Shown here one piece after another: positions 40,274 to 51,200 of a stretch of 64,000 nt of DNA (the first letter of the stretch is position 1; every line of letters starts with the position of its first letter). A model generated the notes under the pieces. That model was not told where the DNA came from. It saw only the letters and a program-made list of their open reading frames with translations, and searched no databases. Source of the stretch: Mugil cephalus (taxonomy: Eukaryota > Chordata > Actinopteri > Mugiliformes > Mugilidae); assembly GCF_022458985.1 (NCBI RefSeq), contig NC_061779.1, positions 13,127,001 through 13,191,000 of the forward strand, given 5' to 3'. Made by a program: the position numbers and the translations under genes.

Positions 40274-42718
40274 GCACTGTGGCTTTTTCGTGACTGCCCT
40301 TGTGCAACACTTTGCGAAACTGTGGCTCTCAAGTCACACTTTTCACTGTTGCCCAACATCACAACCCCTGCTCTGCCGTGTCAGTGTGTTCATCTCACCT
40401 GCAGGGCCTTCTCATCAAAGGGTCGAAGTTTATTCTGTATCCTGTGTCGGGGGCGGGTTTGTGAGGACGGGTCTGTGGCCCCATTAAAGATGGATGAGTA
40501 GTCCTGAAGGCGATCCGGGGCCGGGTACTTGGCACTGGAGAAAACCTGTACATGCAAAACATTAACGATTGTTTACATCGGACACTGAAAAACCAGCAAA
40601 GCTGCCGTTCAGAGGGACTTGGCCGAGTTACCTTGGTGGCTTTCTTACTGCCTTTAATCTTGTCAACGCGGGCTTGAGCTAGTCTGATCCTGTCAGTGAC
40701 GCGCTGCAGCTGGTGCCGATTCTTCTCCACACTCTCAGACACCCTGGAAGCAACACCAGCATGTGCATGGTTACACACACAACCACACACAGAGGGGAAT
40801 ATGTGCGTGGGGAGCTGTTGTGTAGTGGCTACGGGCGCAGCTCGGGGTCGCAGGTTCGCCTCCCACCCCGCGCACCGCACAATAAAACATAGAGGTGTGA
40901 GGAACTTCAAATGCCCTATTCCACTTGTTCCGCTTTCTACAATCACGCACACGGTGCTCAATCCCAAGACCCAAATGAAAGTAAATGACAGACTTTAATA
41001 AATATGGAGTACGAGTATTACACAGCTGTTTTGGCTGCGGCATTCGCAGACCATGTTTCAAAAGGTTGCTCTGCCAAAAGCGTGTCACTGTTTCCATGCA
41101 TTTAGAGGAGGTACGGCTTTCATTTTCAGAGTGCCCGACTCAACCATCTGTTTGGAAACAGGTGCTGTTGTCAACTGTGCCTTCGATTAAATATGACAAA
41201 GCTTTTTCGGTCCATCACAGATGGATGCTACAACAGATGCTCTGATATCAGCTACCAACCCAATCAGCGGATTGTTAAAAACTTTTTCATTGCCATTTTG
41301 TGACTAAAAAGTTTACCAGTTTTATTTAACTAAGGTAACGCGAACACTACTAGTGACCGACAAACGTTAAGACAAAAACAAAGTTTCTTGAAGCTTTAAA
41401 ACTTCCATAATCCTGGACATTTCATATTAAAAAAAAACACTAAAAAGTCATTTAAAAGACCTGATAATCAACTGGTAATGTCAACAGTTCTGTGACAGAC
41501 TGACCATTGTTACAATACCTCTTTACCAGACCTTAACTTTTCATTACACTTGATTTATCTCTCAGTATGTTAGCATTCACCAAAACGTCAAATATGAAGA
41601 CAGATTTTGAACCTATTGGACATGGCCGGAGACCAAAGCAATCATAGTTTACAATCAAAAGCCAAACTCTCCCGATACTGAAGAAGGTGCTGTAGTGTTT
41701 TGTGTGTGTGTATGCGTGTGAGTGGATGGCACACACTGGGCTCACGACCACCTGCTTGAGGACGGCAGAAGGGGAACTAAGTGGTTTCGGTAATTGGAAA
41801 ACCAGTAATGTGAGTGTGAGCTGTGGACGGGCGATTAGAAGGGCAGATTTTGGAAGCAAAGATCCCAGATCCACCCTTGGCTGAGGTGCCTTGAGCCTAA
41901 CCAACAAAAATTCTCCTTTGGAGCCTTGTATGACAGCACCAAGCGTACTGTACTCTCTATTTATACAAGCGGAAGGGTTAACGGAGAGAGGAAATTCCCT
42001 CGTGTGTGTACCCATATACATGGTTAACGAAGCTGATTCACACTGTGGGTCACTGATTCATTTAAGGGTCGTGTTAAAGTCAGTGATGTACTTGTGCTGT
42101 GCGTACCTTCTGAAAATGTCTGTAGAGATGGTCTCCAAGTACAGCAACGCATCTGCTATCTGATGAACAGCCTCCTCTCTCCTCAGGTCTGGCTGGATGA
42201 GGGGCACAGAGTACACCTGCCCCTCCAGGCTGTGCTTCTGCGTCATCCTACAAAACAATCGCGCAAAAAAGTTGAATAAAGACGACAGTATGTCAGCTCA
42301 ATAAACTAAATGCAGAAAGGTGTACAATTAAATGCTTGTTTAATTCAACATAACGCTGTCGTAGCGTCATTTGAGCAGAAGTCCTGTTTGCTCCACCACA
42401 CACCGCACTTCTCGAGCTCATCTGACTCTCACGTGACGGGTACTGCAACATACTATAGCCTACTTAATGCTGTGCTGATTTTTTATTTTTTTAACCTGTT
42501 TCGCTTTATAAATCGGCCCAACTTGATTCCCGCTGCTGTATTTGCTAAAATGAATAACGAACACATGATAAACTTGCGCCCAAGACGTTAAATAGCGAAT
42601 ATATTTCAAACAAATGATCTTAAAAAATGAAAGTCTGCAGAAGGAATAATATAATGCGAGCGAAACCGCGTCAGTTTAACGGCACTTTGATTGGGAAATG
42701 ACAGCCTTACCTGACCAT
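36649..42718 (-). CDS. washc1: WASH complex subunit 1, complete
   Basis: Arp2/3 activator of the WASH complex, which drives actin on endosomes for retromer sorting. Exons (minus): 42718-42711, 42247-42107, 40743-40632, 40545-40399, 38686-38550, 38455-38320, 38230-38035, 37895-37722, 37631-37473, 36946-36875, 36791-36649. Phases close to a TAA stop and give 474 residues. The first exon supplies only ATG GTC AG, so the protein opens [13 protein letters not shown], like human MTPVRMQHSLAGQ; a second in-frame ATG sits at the start of exon 2. N-terminal WAHD1 block: [13 protein letters not shown]. Mid region: [29 protein letters not shown]. Exon 8 encodes two proline runs (14 and 8 Pro) for profilin/SH3 binding. 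Exon 9 holds the WH2 helix ([14 protein letters not shown]) and the connector ([15 protein letters not shown]). The terminal acidic motif is DDDDWEA. It is divergent from iqsec3 and convergent with ddx11. Confidence 0.96.
37740..37875 (-). repeat. proline-codon low-complexity tract in washc1 exon 8
   Basis: CCN/CCT-rich sequence encodes 14 and then 8 consecutive prolines, separated by an Ala/Pro spacer. On the plus strand it appears as GGAGGAGG. Proline runs here are normal for WASH proteins, but their length is likely to vary between individuals. Confidence 0.8.
38687..40398. other. washc1 intron 4
   Basis: Between washc1 exons 4 and 5. It has an ATAA tetranucleotide run (38962-38988) and a CA run (40242-40269). 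The ORFs at 39638-39925 and 39849-40034 show no recognised family. No RNA gene seen. Confidence 0.5.
40744..42106. other. washc1 intron 2 with SINE-like fragment
   Basis: Holds a probable tRNA-derived fragment near 40812-40875 (tagtggctacgggcgc, then the B-box-like ggttcgcctcc). Otherwise unremarkable AT-rich intron. Confidence 0.5.
40812..40875 (+). repeat. tRNA-derived SINE fragment
   Basis: tgtagtggctacgggc resembles a pol III A box and caggttcgcctccc a B box, spaced as in a SINE head. No tail or flanking duplication was identified, so it is an old or truncated copy. Confidence 0.4.
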
Positions 42719-43655
42719 GGGTGTTGTTCACTTGTTCACAAATAAAAACATAAAATAAGAATAAGAGCTAGGGTCTGTGAGGCAGCTAAGCGGCTATGCC
42801 TTTAGCAAAACAACGCTTCCGTACTTCCGCATCCGCGTGTCACGTGATCGTGACGGGTCTATAGTGTTGCCTTCAGGTTTTCTCGGCGATCTCTGCTTTC
42901 TGCGTGACCTTTCATTGCACTCGAACGATTTCAACGAACTTGCGCATTGTTTAGGATCGGCGAATACGCTGTTCGTCGAGGAAAATTGGCTGTGGTGAAA
43001 CGCAAACACAACACAGACGTGTTACGAAAACAAAGTTTTTTTTATTTTAACTGATTTAGCGTCGTCGTACGTCTCCTCAATTAGCCTATCGCAAGAAATT
43101 CCCGGTTGACAATGAATTGTAGCTGGTGCATCAGTTTCCTACCTTATATTACGTTTGTCTAAAAAACACATTTGTGGGTGTTTTGTGTAGGGTTGTTTTC
43201 AGGTTGTAGTCTGGAGTTGTAGTAATAGCCTTGAGTGTTTTTTTTTAAAAAAGGCTCTAATAGTGAACAACTAAAACAACTCAGCAACAACCGCTTGTAG
43301 CCCACCTATAGGGTGAGTGCTTGGACTCTTCTCGTGTCTGTGCGTAATGACGCATCCGTCCTTCGGCGCCTCCCCTCCCCTCCTCCCTCCTGTCACATCT
43401 GGATCTGGCTCCTCTCATCAGCACCACTCAGCGCAGTGGGAGAGAGAAAGAGATAGAGAGAGAGGGAGGGAGGGAAAGGACCGGAGAAGTGGAGACTAGC
43501 TCGGTCGTCACAGCCTCATCTACAACCGAGTAGAATCAAGGAGAGGAGAGCGGAAGGACATCTCACCTTCTCATACGCTATTTTACATCTCCTCTGACCT
43601 CCAGTCCAGCTTCCTTCTTTTTTTTCTCCTTTCTTCCCATCATCTTGCCTCGGGT
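42719..43655. promoter_or_regulatory. washc1/iqsec3 divergent promoter and iqsec3 5' UTR
   Basis: A head-to-head interval of 0.94 kb. The washc1-proximal part has two ETS-like cttccg/acttccg blocks at 42816-42829 and a GTCACGTGAT E-box at 42839-42848. The iqsec3-proximal part (43360-43655) is a pyrimidine/purine-biased leader with a GA-rich stretch at 43438-43470, probably 5' UTR. Start sites were not determined. Confidence 0.5.
42839..42848. promoter_or_regulatory. CLEAR-like E-box upstream of washc1
   Basis: GTCACGTGAT contains the CACGTG core and matches 9 of 10 bases of the palindromic CLEAR consensus GTCACGTGAC bound by TFEB/MITF-type factors (consensus is established knowledge). It lies 121 bp upstream of the washc1 start codon. 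USF or MYC/MAX could bind the same core. Function is inferred. Confidence 0.45.
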
Positions 43656-45181
43656 ATGATGAGCTCCAGCCTGCTAGAAAACCCGGTGCAGGCGATTCTG
43701 TACCTGAGGGAGCTCACCACCATCGTCCAGAACCAGCAGAGTCTTATCCAGACCCAGCGCGCACGGATTGAGGAGCTGGACCGGCGCGTGGACGAGCTCA
43801 TTGGCGAGAACAGGCACCTGCGGGACGTCAGGGTGCAACAGCAGATTCCTTACCATCACCACCATCATCATCACCCCGACCCCAGCTGCCTTCACCATCA
43901 CCACCATCAGGACCCCCAGCTCAAGACAACTGGGGGGTCTGTGCCTGACCATGGGACCGCACCAGCACAGGTCGAACTTGCTCCGGGGGTCCAGCCCTCG
44001 CCTCCCCAGCCCATGGACCCGGGGGACATGCAGTTGGTCCCTGCTGACCCGTCTACGATTTCCCCAGTTGAAAGTGAGACCGAAAACGGCGGAAGTTGCT
44101 CCGGCTGCCGCTCTTTGGTTCCGATGACCCCGACAACACTTTGTCGATCCCTCGCCATGGCTCGGAAATCCGAGTGAGTAGAGAATATAGCCTGCGGTTG
44201 TTTGATTGTGTTTGTCTTAAAATTGGCTGGGAAAAATCTACACAGCCCATCTATATATTTGTGGAAGTGGTATTTATACATTTTAAATTGACATTTTAAT
44301 TTCTTGTGCCCCTATAAACCCATTCCCAAAGTCGGTAGGCCGAAATAGCCAACTCTGGATATTACAGCCCGTTTTAAATCCTACATAGTATTTGTGCAGC
44401 ATTCGTCTTAAACTGTGTAATTAGCGACGTGCACGTGCGCGTACACGTGGCCCGCAGATTGAGAGGCGTTTAATTAACGCAGAAGGCGCTTGCAAATTTC
44501 CAATTTTCAGATGTGAGTGTCGGCTAAGGGCTGTGACAGAAGAGGAAGAGGTGGATTATTTAAACGAGAAACTGGATCATGATCACTGGATCATTACATA
44601 ACAAACAGCTGTAGGCCTCGGCCGTGTGTGTGTGCGTGAGTGTGTGAGAGAGAGAGAGAGATAGAGACAGAGAGAGAGAGAGAAAACCACTCAGCACAAC
44701 GGTCAATGTCACTTCGAGACAGGAGCAGCTTCACGTGTGATGGTGAGACACCTTGAGTCGCTGTCCGTGGTGCTCCTCTATTAATTACCGCACGGGATCT
44801 GGGAATTCTCACATCTCCAGGCCTCTGATGTTGGATGAGGCACACGTGCGCACAGCTATACCCACAGTCACACACACACAAACAGAGACACGCACATATG
44901 CAGACACATGCTACCCCACTATCAGCATATCATCTAATGAGAGAAAACCCATGTTTCTCTCTTTTTTTTTTCTGTGAGGGTGTGTGTGTGTTCTGCTTGT
45001 AAGTTGTATCCCAGCAGGAACCCTGATTGGTCTCTCTGGGACTCCACCCCCACTGTGGGGAGCAACACAGAATAAAGAGGAGTTGAGAGGAGCAGAGGAG
45101 CAGTGATACATATATGCCGGATGTTGATATTAATCCTACAGCAAATGATTCACCTGCCACACCTTACACTTCCTGTTCCAA

Positions 45182-45212
<31 letters not shown>

Positions 45213-48200
45213 TTAGGCCTGTTGCTGCACTCTACAGCCCCGCTTGGACCCCGAGTTTAGATTTCACCCTGCGGCGACCATTACTCCTTGACAGGGCTCT
45301 GTGTTTGCAACGCTGGTTCTTAATTTTAATTAGCTTTGCCAGTGAAGAAGAAATTGGAGTGCGTGAATTGTTATTATAAAGGCTGGAGGGTGAAATAAAC
45401 AGAGACATCCACAGGTTGATGAAGCAGCAGAGTGGGTCGTTAATAGGCCGTCCTGCTCCTGTGGATGCCGATGTGTGTCCTTCAGTGCAACCTCCCATGC
45501 TCAGGTCTCTCTGGATAGGATCAGATTTCCTGCTGGCTGTTGAGCACGTCTGCGTAGAGGTGAGGAGAGGGGGTTGGGAGAGGCTTTCACCTCCCTGTCA
45601 TTGCCTGCTTCATCCTTCCTCCACCTGACTGGAGATCACATCTCTGCTACTCCTCAGCGTCGGTCTCGGCTTGTTTTTCTTGCAAATATGCATATGTGTT
45701 TTGTGCATATTTCTGTGTAGGTGGATGTGACGGAAACTTTCTTTTTTTTTATGACACATCTCACTGTAGCCATTAATTGGAATGCCATTCAGTCTCGTTT
45801 CTTACTTGACATATGGACTTGTGTTGGCTGCGAATGTGTTTGTGCGCTTTGAACTGTTGTCAGCGTTTGCCAGTGCACGTGGATATGCCTATGCGGGGAG
45901 GGGGAGACAGGATCCGCTCCTCCGCTCGTTCTCGTCTCCCTCTCCAGCTGAGCCTCCTATCTGCCCCACTTAGCCCGTGGAGCGAACAGTAATCAGCCAT
46001 TCTCAGGAGAGTGAAAGCAGAGCAATAGCAAAGAGAAAGAGAGGGATGCACGCTCGGCCGCTGTCTTTGATGGAGCCCTCGGAGGTGTCTAGAGAAAGGG
46101 GCTCGAGGCTGACGGCTGGAGTGGGCCGGTGAAAGAGATGGGCGGAAAAAAAAGAGAAATGAAAGGGGGGAGGAGGGGGAGCGCAGAGAGTGAGACAGGT
46201 GGAGACCAAAACACGGAGAGCAGAGATGAAAAAGGGGTGCATTTGGGGTAGCTGTATCTTCAGTTTATCTAGATGCTTGAGAGCATATTGATATAAGGCA
46301 ACAAATATTTATAAGATAACAACACTGGCTATGTATCCTGCATCCTGTGTCACAGTTGGAGGTGCATACAGTGTACCAGTAATGTTCTTTAATCTTGTTG
46401 CATGTCAACACTCTTTACCAGGATACTGGCTGATGAAAAGCATTTAAAGTGCTCTTGCAAGAAAGGGAAGAGAAGGGTGTGGGGACGGCGCAAGGGAAGG
46501 ACAGGGCTCTGAGGGAGAAAACATGGGCCAACGGCAGGAGGCATGTACTCTTGAAATATTCACCTGCTCTCTTTGTAAGTGTTGTTGGAGGCGAGTGGCC
46601 GCTACGTGTGTGGCTTGTACAGACAGATGGACCCGCTGAGTGAGTTTGCGTGTATGAGTACGTGTGCTCAGCTTGGACCGTCCTCCACTGCATGGCCAAA
46701 CAAAACTGAGCAGGCCCGAGCTGTTTAGCATTAGCCTGACAAAATAACCCCGCTACCATGCTGACGTCAAACAGAAACTGACTGGTGAATGCTTTTTGTC
46801 AGTCGTTGAAAGAACAAATCACTAAACGCTGATGTTATACTTATATCTTGCCTGTTAATACTAGAAGCCGCGGTCAACAACCGGCTCGTTTGCGTAAAGC
46901 TTCCTGGCTTTGTCCAAATGCAACAAAATCTGCCTCAAATTAAACATCTCATCATTTAAATCATACCGAAAATATAAAAATGAAAAGTTACAAGTGTTCC
47001 GAAGCTACGTGCTGTAGCATTCCTTCGCCAGATGCAGTATTTCACTGTTCGCCAGCAGACTGGTGTGGGACACCGTGACACATAAAACCCCACAATCCCT
47101 TCCTAACTTATCCCTTTTTCCACTTTGTTCTAGTTTTTATTTCCAAACTAAGTCACCCAGCTGCTGGCAGTGCTTCAGCTTCATATATGCTGCACAGACA
47201 CCGGTCCTCCCTTTACTCCTCAGAAAAACAGCAGGTTTATTTCCCAAAGTGTCAAACGATTCAATTATAGATGTTGCCACATTTACCGATGTTACATTTG
47301 ACCAGCACGTTTGATGTCATATGTCTTGAATAAAGTCAGAGCTGGCTGTGATTTATTTCTAGTGACCCCTGAACTCTACAATATATACAGTACCAGCACA
47401 TACCGAGAAAATTCCCGGTGAATGGGAAATTGTAAAAAATATAAGCTGTGTCCGAGATCGCCCCCTAACCCCTATATAGGGACCTATATATTGTATAGTG
47501 TAGTGGTGTCCGGAACCTCAGTGATCAAATTTGGTGCCCTACATGGGGCACTCAAAATTGTGTCCGAGGGCTGTTGGAATTGAGCTCACTATATACTGCA
47601 ACCCTACACAGGGAGTAGTGGTTAGGGAGTGAGTGAACGATATCGGACACAGGGACCGTTGATTAAAAAGTAATGGAGTCATCTCATACATAAAAATGCA
47701 TTGTCAGCGACCATAGATACTAGAGATCAAGGCAAGAGAAGTAAGACGGAAAGAGTCAGTTATTATGGGAATAACTGCATGAAATTGTAATACTCAAGCA
47801 TGTATGAATCAAGATAATTAGTTTTTGGATGTTGCACCGCTGACTGATTCATATTATTAGCTTGAGTGATTGCAGGTTGTGTCCATAACTTGATTGTCCC
47901 TAACCTGGTTTTACAGATGTTTGAGGCTAGGAGGAGAACAACACAACAAAGCGAATGACTGCTGAAAAAAAAAAAAAAAATGAGTACTGAGAGACAACGT
48001 AATTGTTTTGGAGGTTTCCCAAAGCCCCTGGGAACAGGCTGTTAACAGAAGGCAATTGCTTGTCAAGTGTGAGAGTTACTGCAAAACAGTTCCTTGAGAT
48101 AATAAATCCAGATAGATTAATGAGGCGAGCCTATACAGGCCACATAAAACAGCTGGTCGCTTGTGTGTGACAGTTGTCATTGGTGTGAACAGACGAATGG

Positions 48201-51200
48201 GTGTTATTCGCAGACAATGCTAGGAAAGTTCACTGGAGATATTTTTTAAAAAAAACTTGTGTCCCTTTAAGTATGTGGAAGTTGCTGTGAAAAGGTAGCT
48301 TTTTATAGCTCGGACTGTCACTCCCAGTCGTACACTGACTCTGAATGCCTGTCAGTGTGGGTCTGTGTCACGAACAATATGCTGCGCCCAGGTCAGAAGA
48401 CTTACTGTAGCGTAACCAGGAAATTCACTGCCAACTGAATGCTTTCAGCTCAGCGTGGAGGGGTTTAATGTGAGCTACGCTGACACCGACACCTTCCGCG
48501 ATATGCAGCCGTGAGACACTGACGTTCATGCTAACTGTTATGCCTCCAGTAGTGGAAAGTGTCCAGCATCTCATAGGTGAAAGGGTAGATTTGTACAGAG
48601 GCTCACGCGTGTCTCTTCACTTGTAAATTGCTCCAGATAAAAGTACCAGCAAAAATGCCTAAAATATAAATGCAAATGTAAAATGTATGAGAGAGAAACG
48701 AGAAAGGCGAACTTGAGAAGTGGAAGCAGGAAGCAGAGCTGGAATCACCATCTGTCCAGATTGGGTTTAGGGAATTCTGTTAAACCACCGGTGATCTGAT
48801 GAATTGGAGGAGGGGGAAGCACAAACAGGCAACTCCGGACGCCCAAGTACCCGTTCCGAGCTTTTCCCAGCCTTGTAGTGACCTACATAGGGCATTTGCC
48901 CTGGGATCAGTGTCAAATTCTGTGATGTCATGAAACAATAATCAAGAGCTTCTTCTGGCTCTTTTGTTTTGTGGAGGAATGTGGAAATGAGGCAAACAAT
49001 AGCTAACACAACAGCTAATACTTACTGAATGACATGCTGTCCTTCCAAATGTGTTCACCGTGCCGCTGTCCTCCGCACTTTTCTTACGTCTTATCCATCC
49101 TTCTGCAGGAGCGAGACCGTGCTGCATCAGTTTTGCTGCCCCGCCCCTGAACACCCAGAAGCCGACACCACTGGCTCGTCCGGGTAAGGCCGTCAACCAA
49201 TCGCAACACACATTTTTTTTGTTTATTTCCTGCAGTGCTTTTTTTTTTTGAAAGAAAAAAAAAATCATATTACATATGGTATGTGCTCTTTCCACAATCT
49301 ACAGCTTCCTGTCTCTTGGCACACTCTCGGCTATTGTGTGTCCTCCTACTGAGTCATGTCAGCACCCGGGCTTTTAATCACGCTCGTTTGCACAGTACCA
49401 AACTGTATGTGAGTGTGAAAATGTGTATTTATTGACTTACGGGGCTCCAGAACGAGATTGCTAAATGTTCTGTGACAAACTTATAGATGAAAACACCCCG
49501 CGGGTATCTCACATATGGACAGAAAAGAAGGGAGAGGCGGTGATGCAGTGATGTATGCGCAGATAACGCTGCCACTGTAAAAGCACCCATGGCAACCTTG
49601 TAAAAATGCAAAAGCTACTACCATAGTAACTGGAGGATCCACTGCAGCCACTTTTGCCACCTGTTTCTAAGTGGGTTGCAAAGTCTGTTTGTTGTATGAG
49701 TTGTTTATATATATATAGAGAGATACAGTGTGCGTGTGTGGGGAGGTGTGAATATATGACATTTTTCTCTTTGAAGGAGCAGAGCTCTTCAACTTTTTTT
49801 TTGTCATGTTTTTAGTGATTACAGATTGCACTTCCTTCCTCCCATCTTTTCGCCTGCTCTTCTCTGTTTCTAATTCCAGTCTTTCCCGGTGCATTTTCTG
49901 TCTCCTTGTCTGCCGTGTTGTTTATCTCTTCTAATTATTTATATTCGCATTTCATCACCCCTGCCATCCCGGTGGAAGACCATGTCTTAATCAGCTCACC
50001 GCAATTATTTCTGTTTCATTCCTCCCTATCAACTCTTCTCTTTCTTTCTTTTTTTTTTTTTTTTTTGCTTTTATTAATATCACCATCTGTCTGTCTGGAA
50101 TCCCTCTCTTCCCTCTGATCTGATGACTTAACTCCGACACCCACATCGCCCTGATTGGATGGGCTAATGGCACAGCGGCGGTGGAGAGCCAGCTGAGATG
50201 ATGAGATGTAGCGGAGATGTGTAACACCATGGCTCATTATTATCCTCATCACATGAGCCCGTGTGCTCCTAGTGGCTGCAAATCTGCGCCGCGCCGGCAC
50301 ACACACACACATGCGCCGCCATCCGCCGGCTCCGTCAGAGCACACAAACCTCCCGAGGGACGCCAGGAGACGTGGCCTAACCCGCTTTCTCTGCAGCCCC
50401 CTTGGTGTGTTCTTCCTACCCGGCCGTAGAGTACTGTCGGCCTCTATGGGACGTTGAGCAACTCGATCTGACAGATGTTCATTTCCCTTCCGCCATGACG
50501 TCACACGTGCAGGCGAGGCCTTGCTTGATTGTGTTTGTTGCGCCTATTTGAGCGTGTGGGAGAGGGAAGCAGAGAGTGTATAGCGTCCATATCATTATAC
50601 AGGCCTCTGCTGTCCAGATGCATTAATGGCTCAACTCTTGCTTTTAAATCCTCTAATGTATTATAATGTACTCTAATGTATTCGGATGCCGCGCTGGGGC
50701 ATGGCAGTGTTTTAATAGAGTTTCTGATCGAGACAGCCTCCAGCAGGAACACACACTCCCTCTCTTTCTATCTTCCTGTTTCCACTCCCTCTGCTTCCAT
50801 TCTCTCGCTTCCTCCTGTCTATTTTCACTGACTCCATCTCATTTAAAGATACGACCGAGCCTCCTTGGCCCTATCGCTGACTTTTGGCTCGGGGGCAAAG
50901 AATAGTTGCTTTCACAGCAATCAGAGAAAACAAAGAAGGAACTTTAGTGATGCGCTCATTATTTAAACATGAGGAGGCTTTTTATTCTCCCTAGCCCTGT
51001 TTAGCTCTGGTCCCATTCGTGTAAAAAATTATTAGAGTAAGCATTATCCGGATGGAAGGAAAATTGCACGAGCGCACAACACCGCGCACGCGCTCATAAT
51101 CGCACACCGGTTTTAAGACCTCTGGGCGCGATCGCACCCTTGTGCTTACACGAGTGCACTTTGACTTTATGAAAGGTGCTCAGTGTTTTCTCTCTTTCAG

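Larger units (their letters stand above)
44174..49108. other. iqsec3 intron 1
   Basis: Contains GA-rich (44645-44682) and GT-rich (45185-45212) simple repeats and one small MITE (47446-47652). No other exon with matching phase was recognised. Regulatory elements for a brain gene could lie here but cannot be seen without alignment. Confidence 0.5.
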
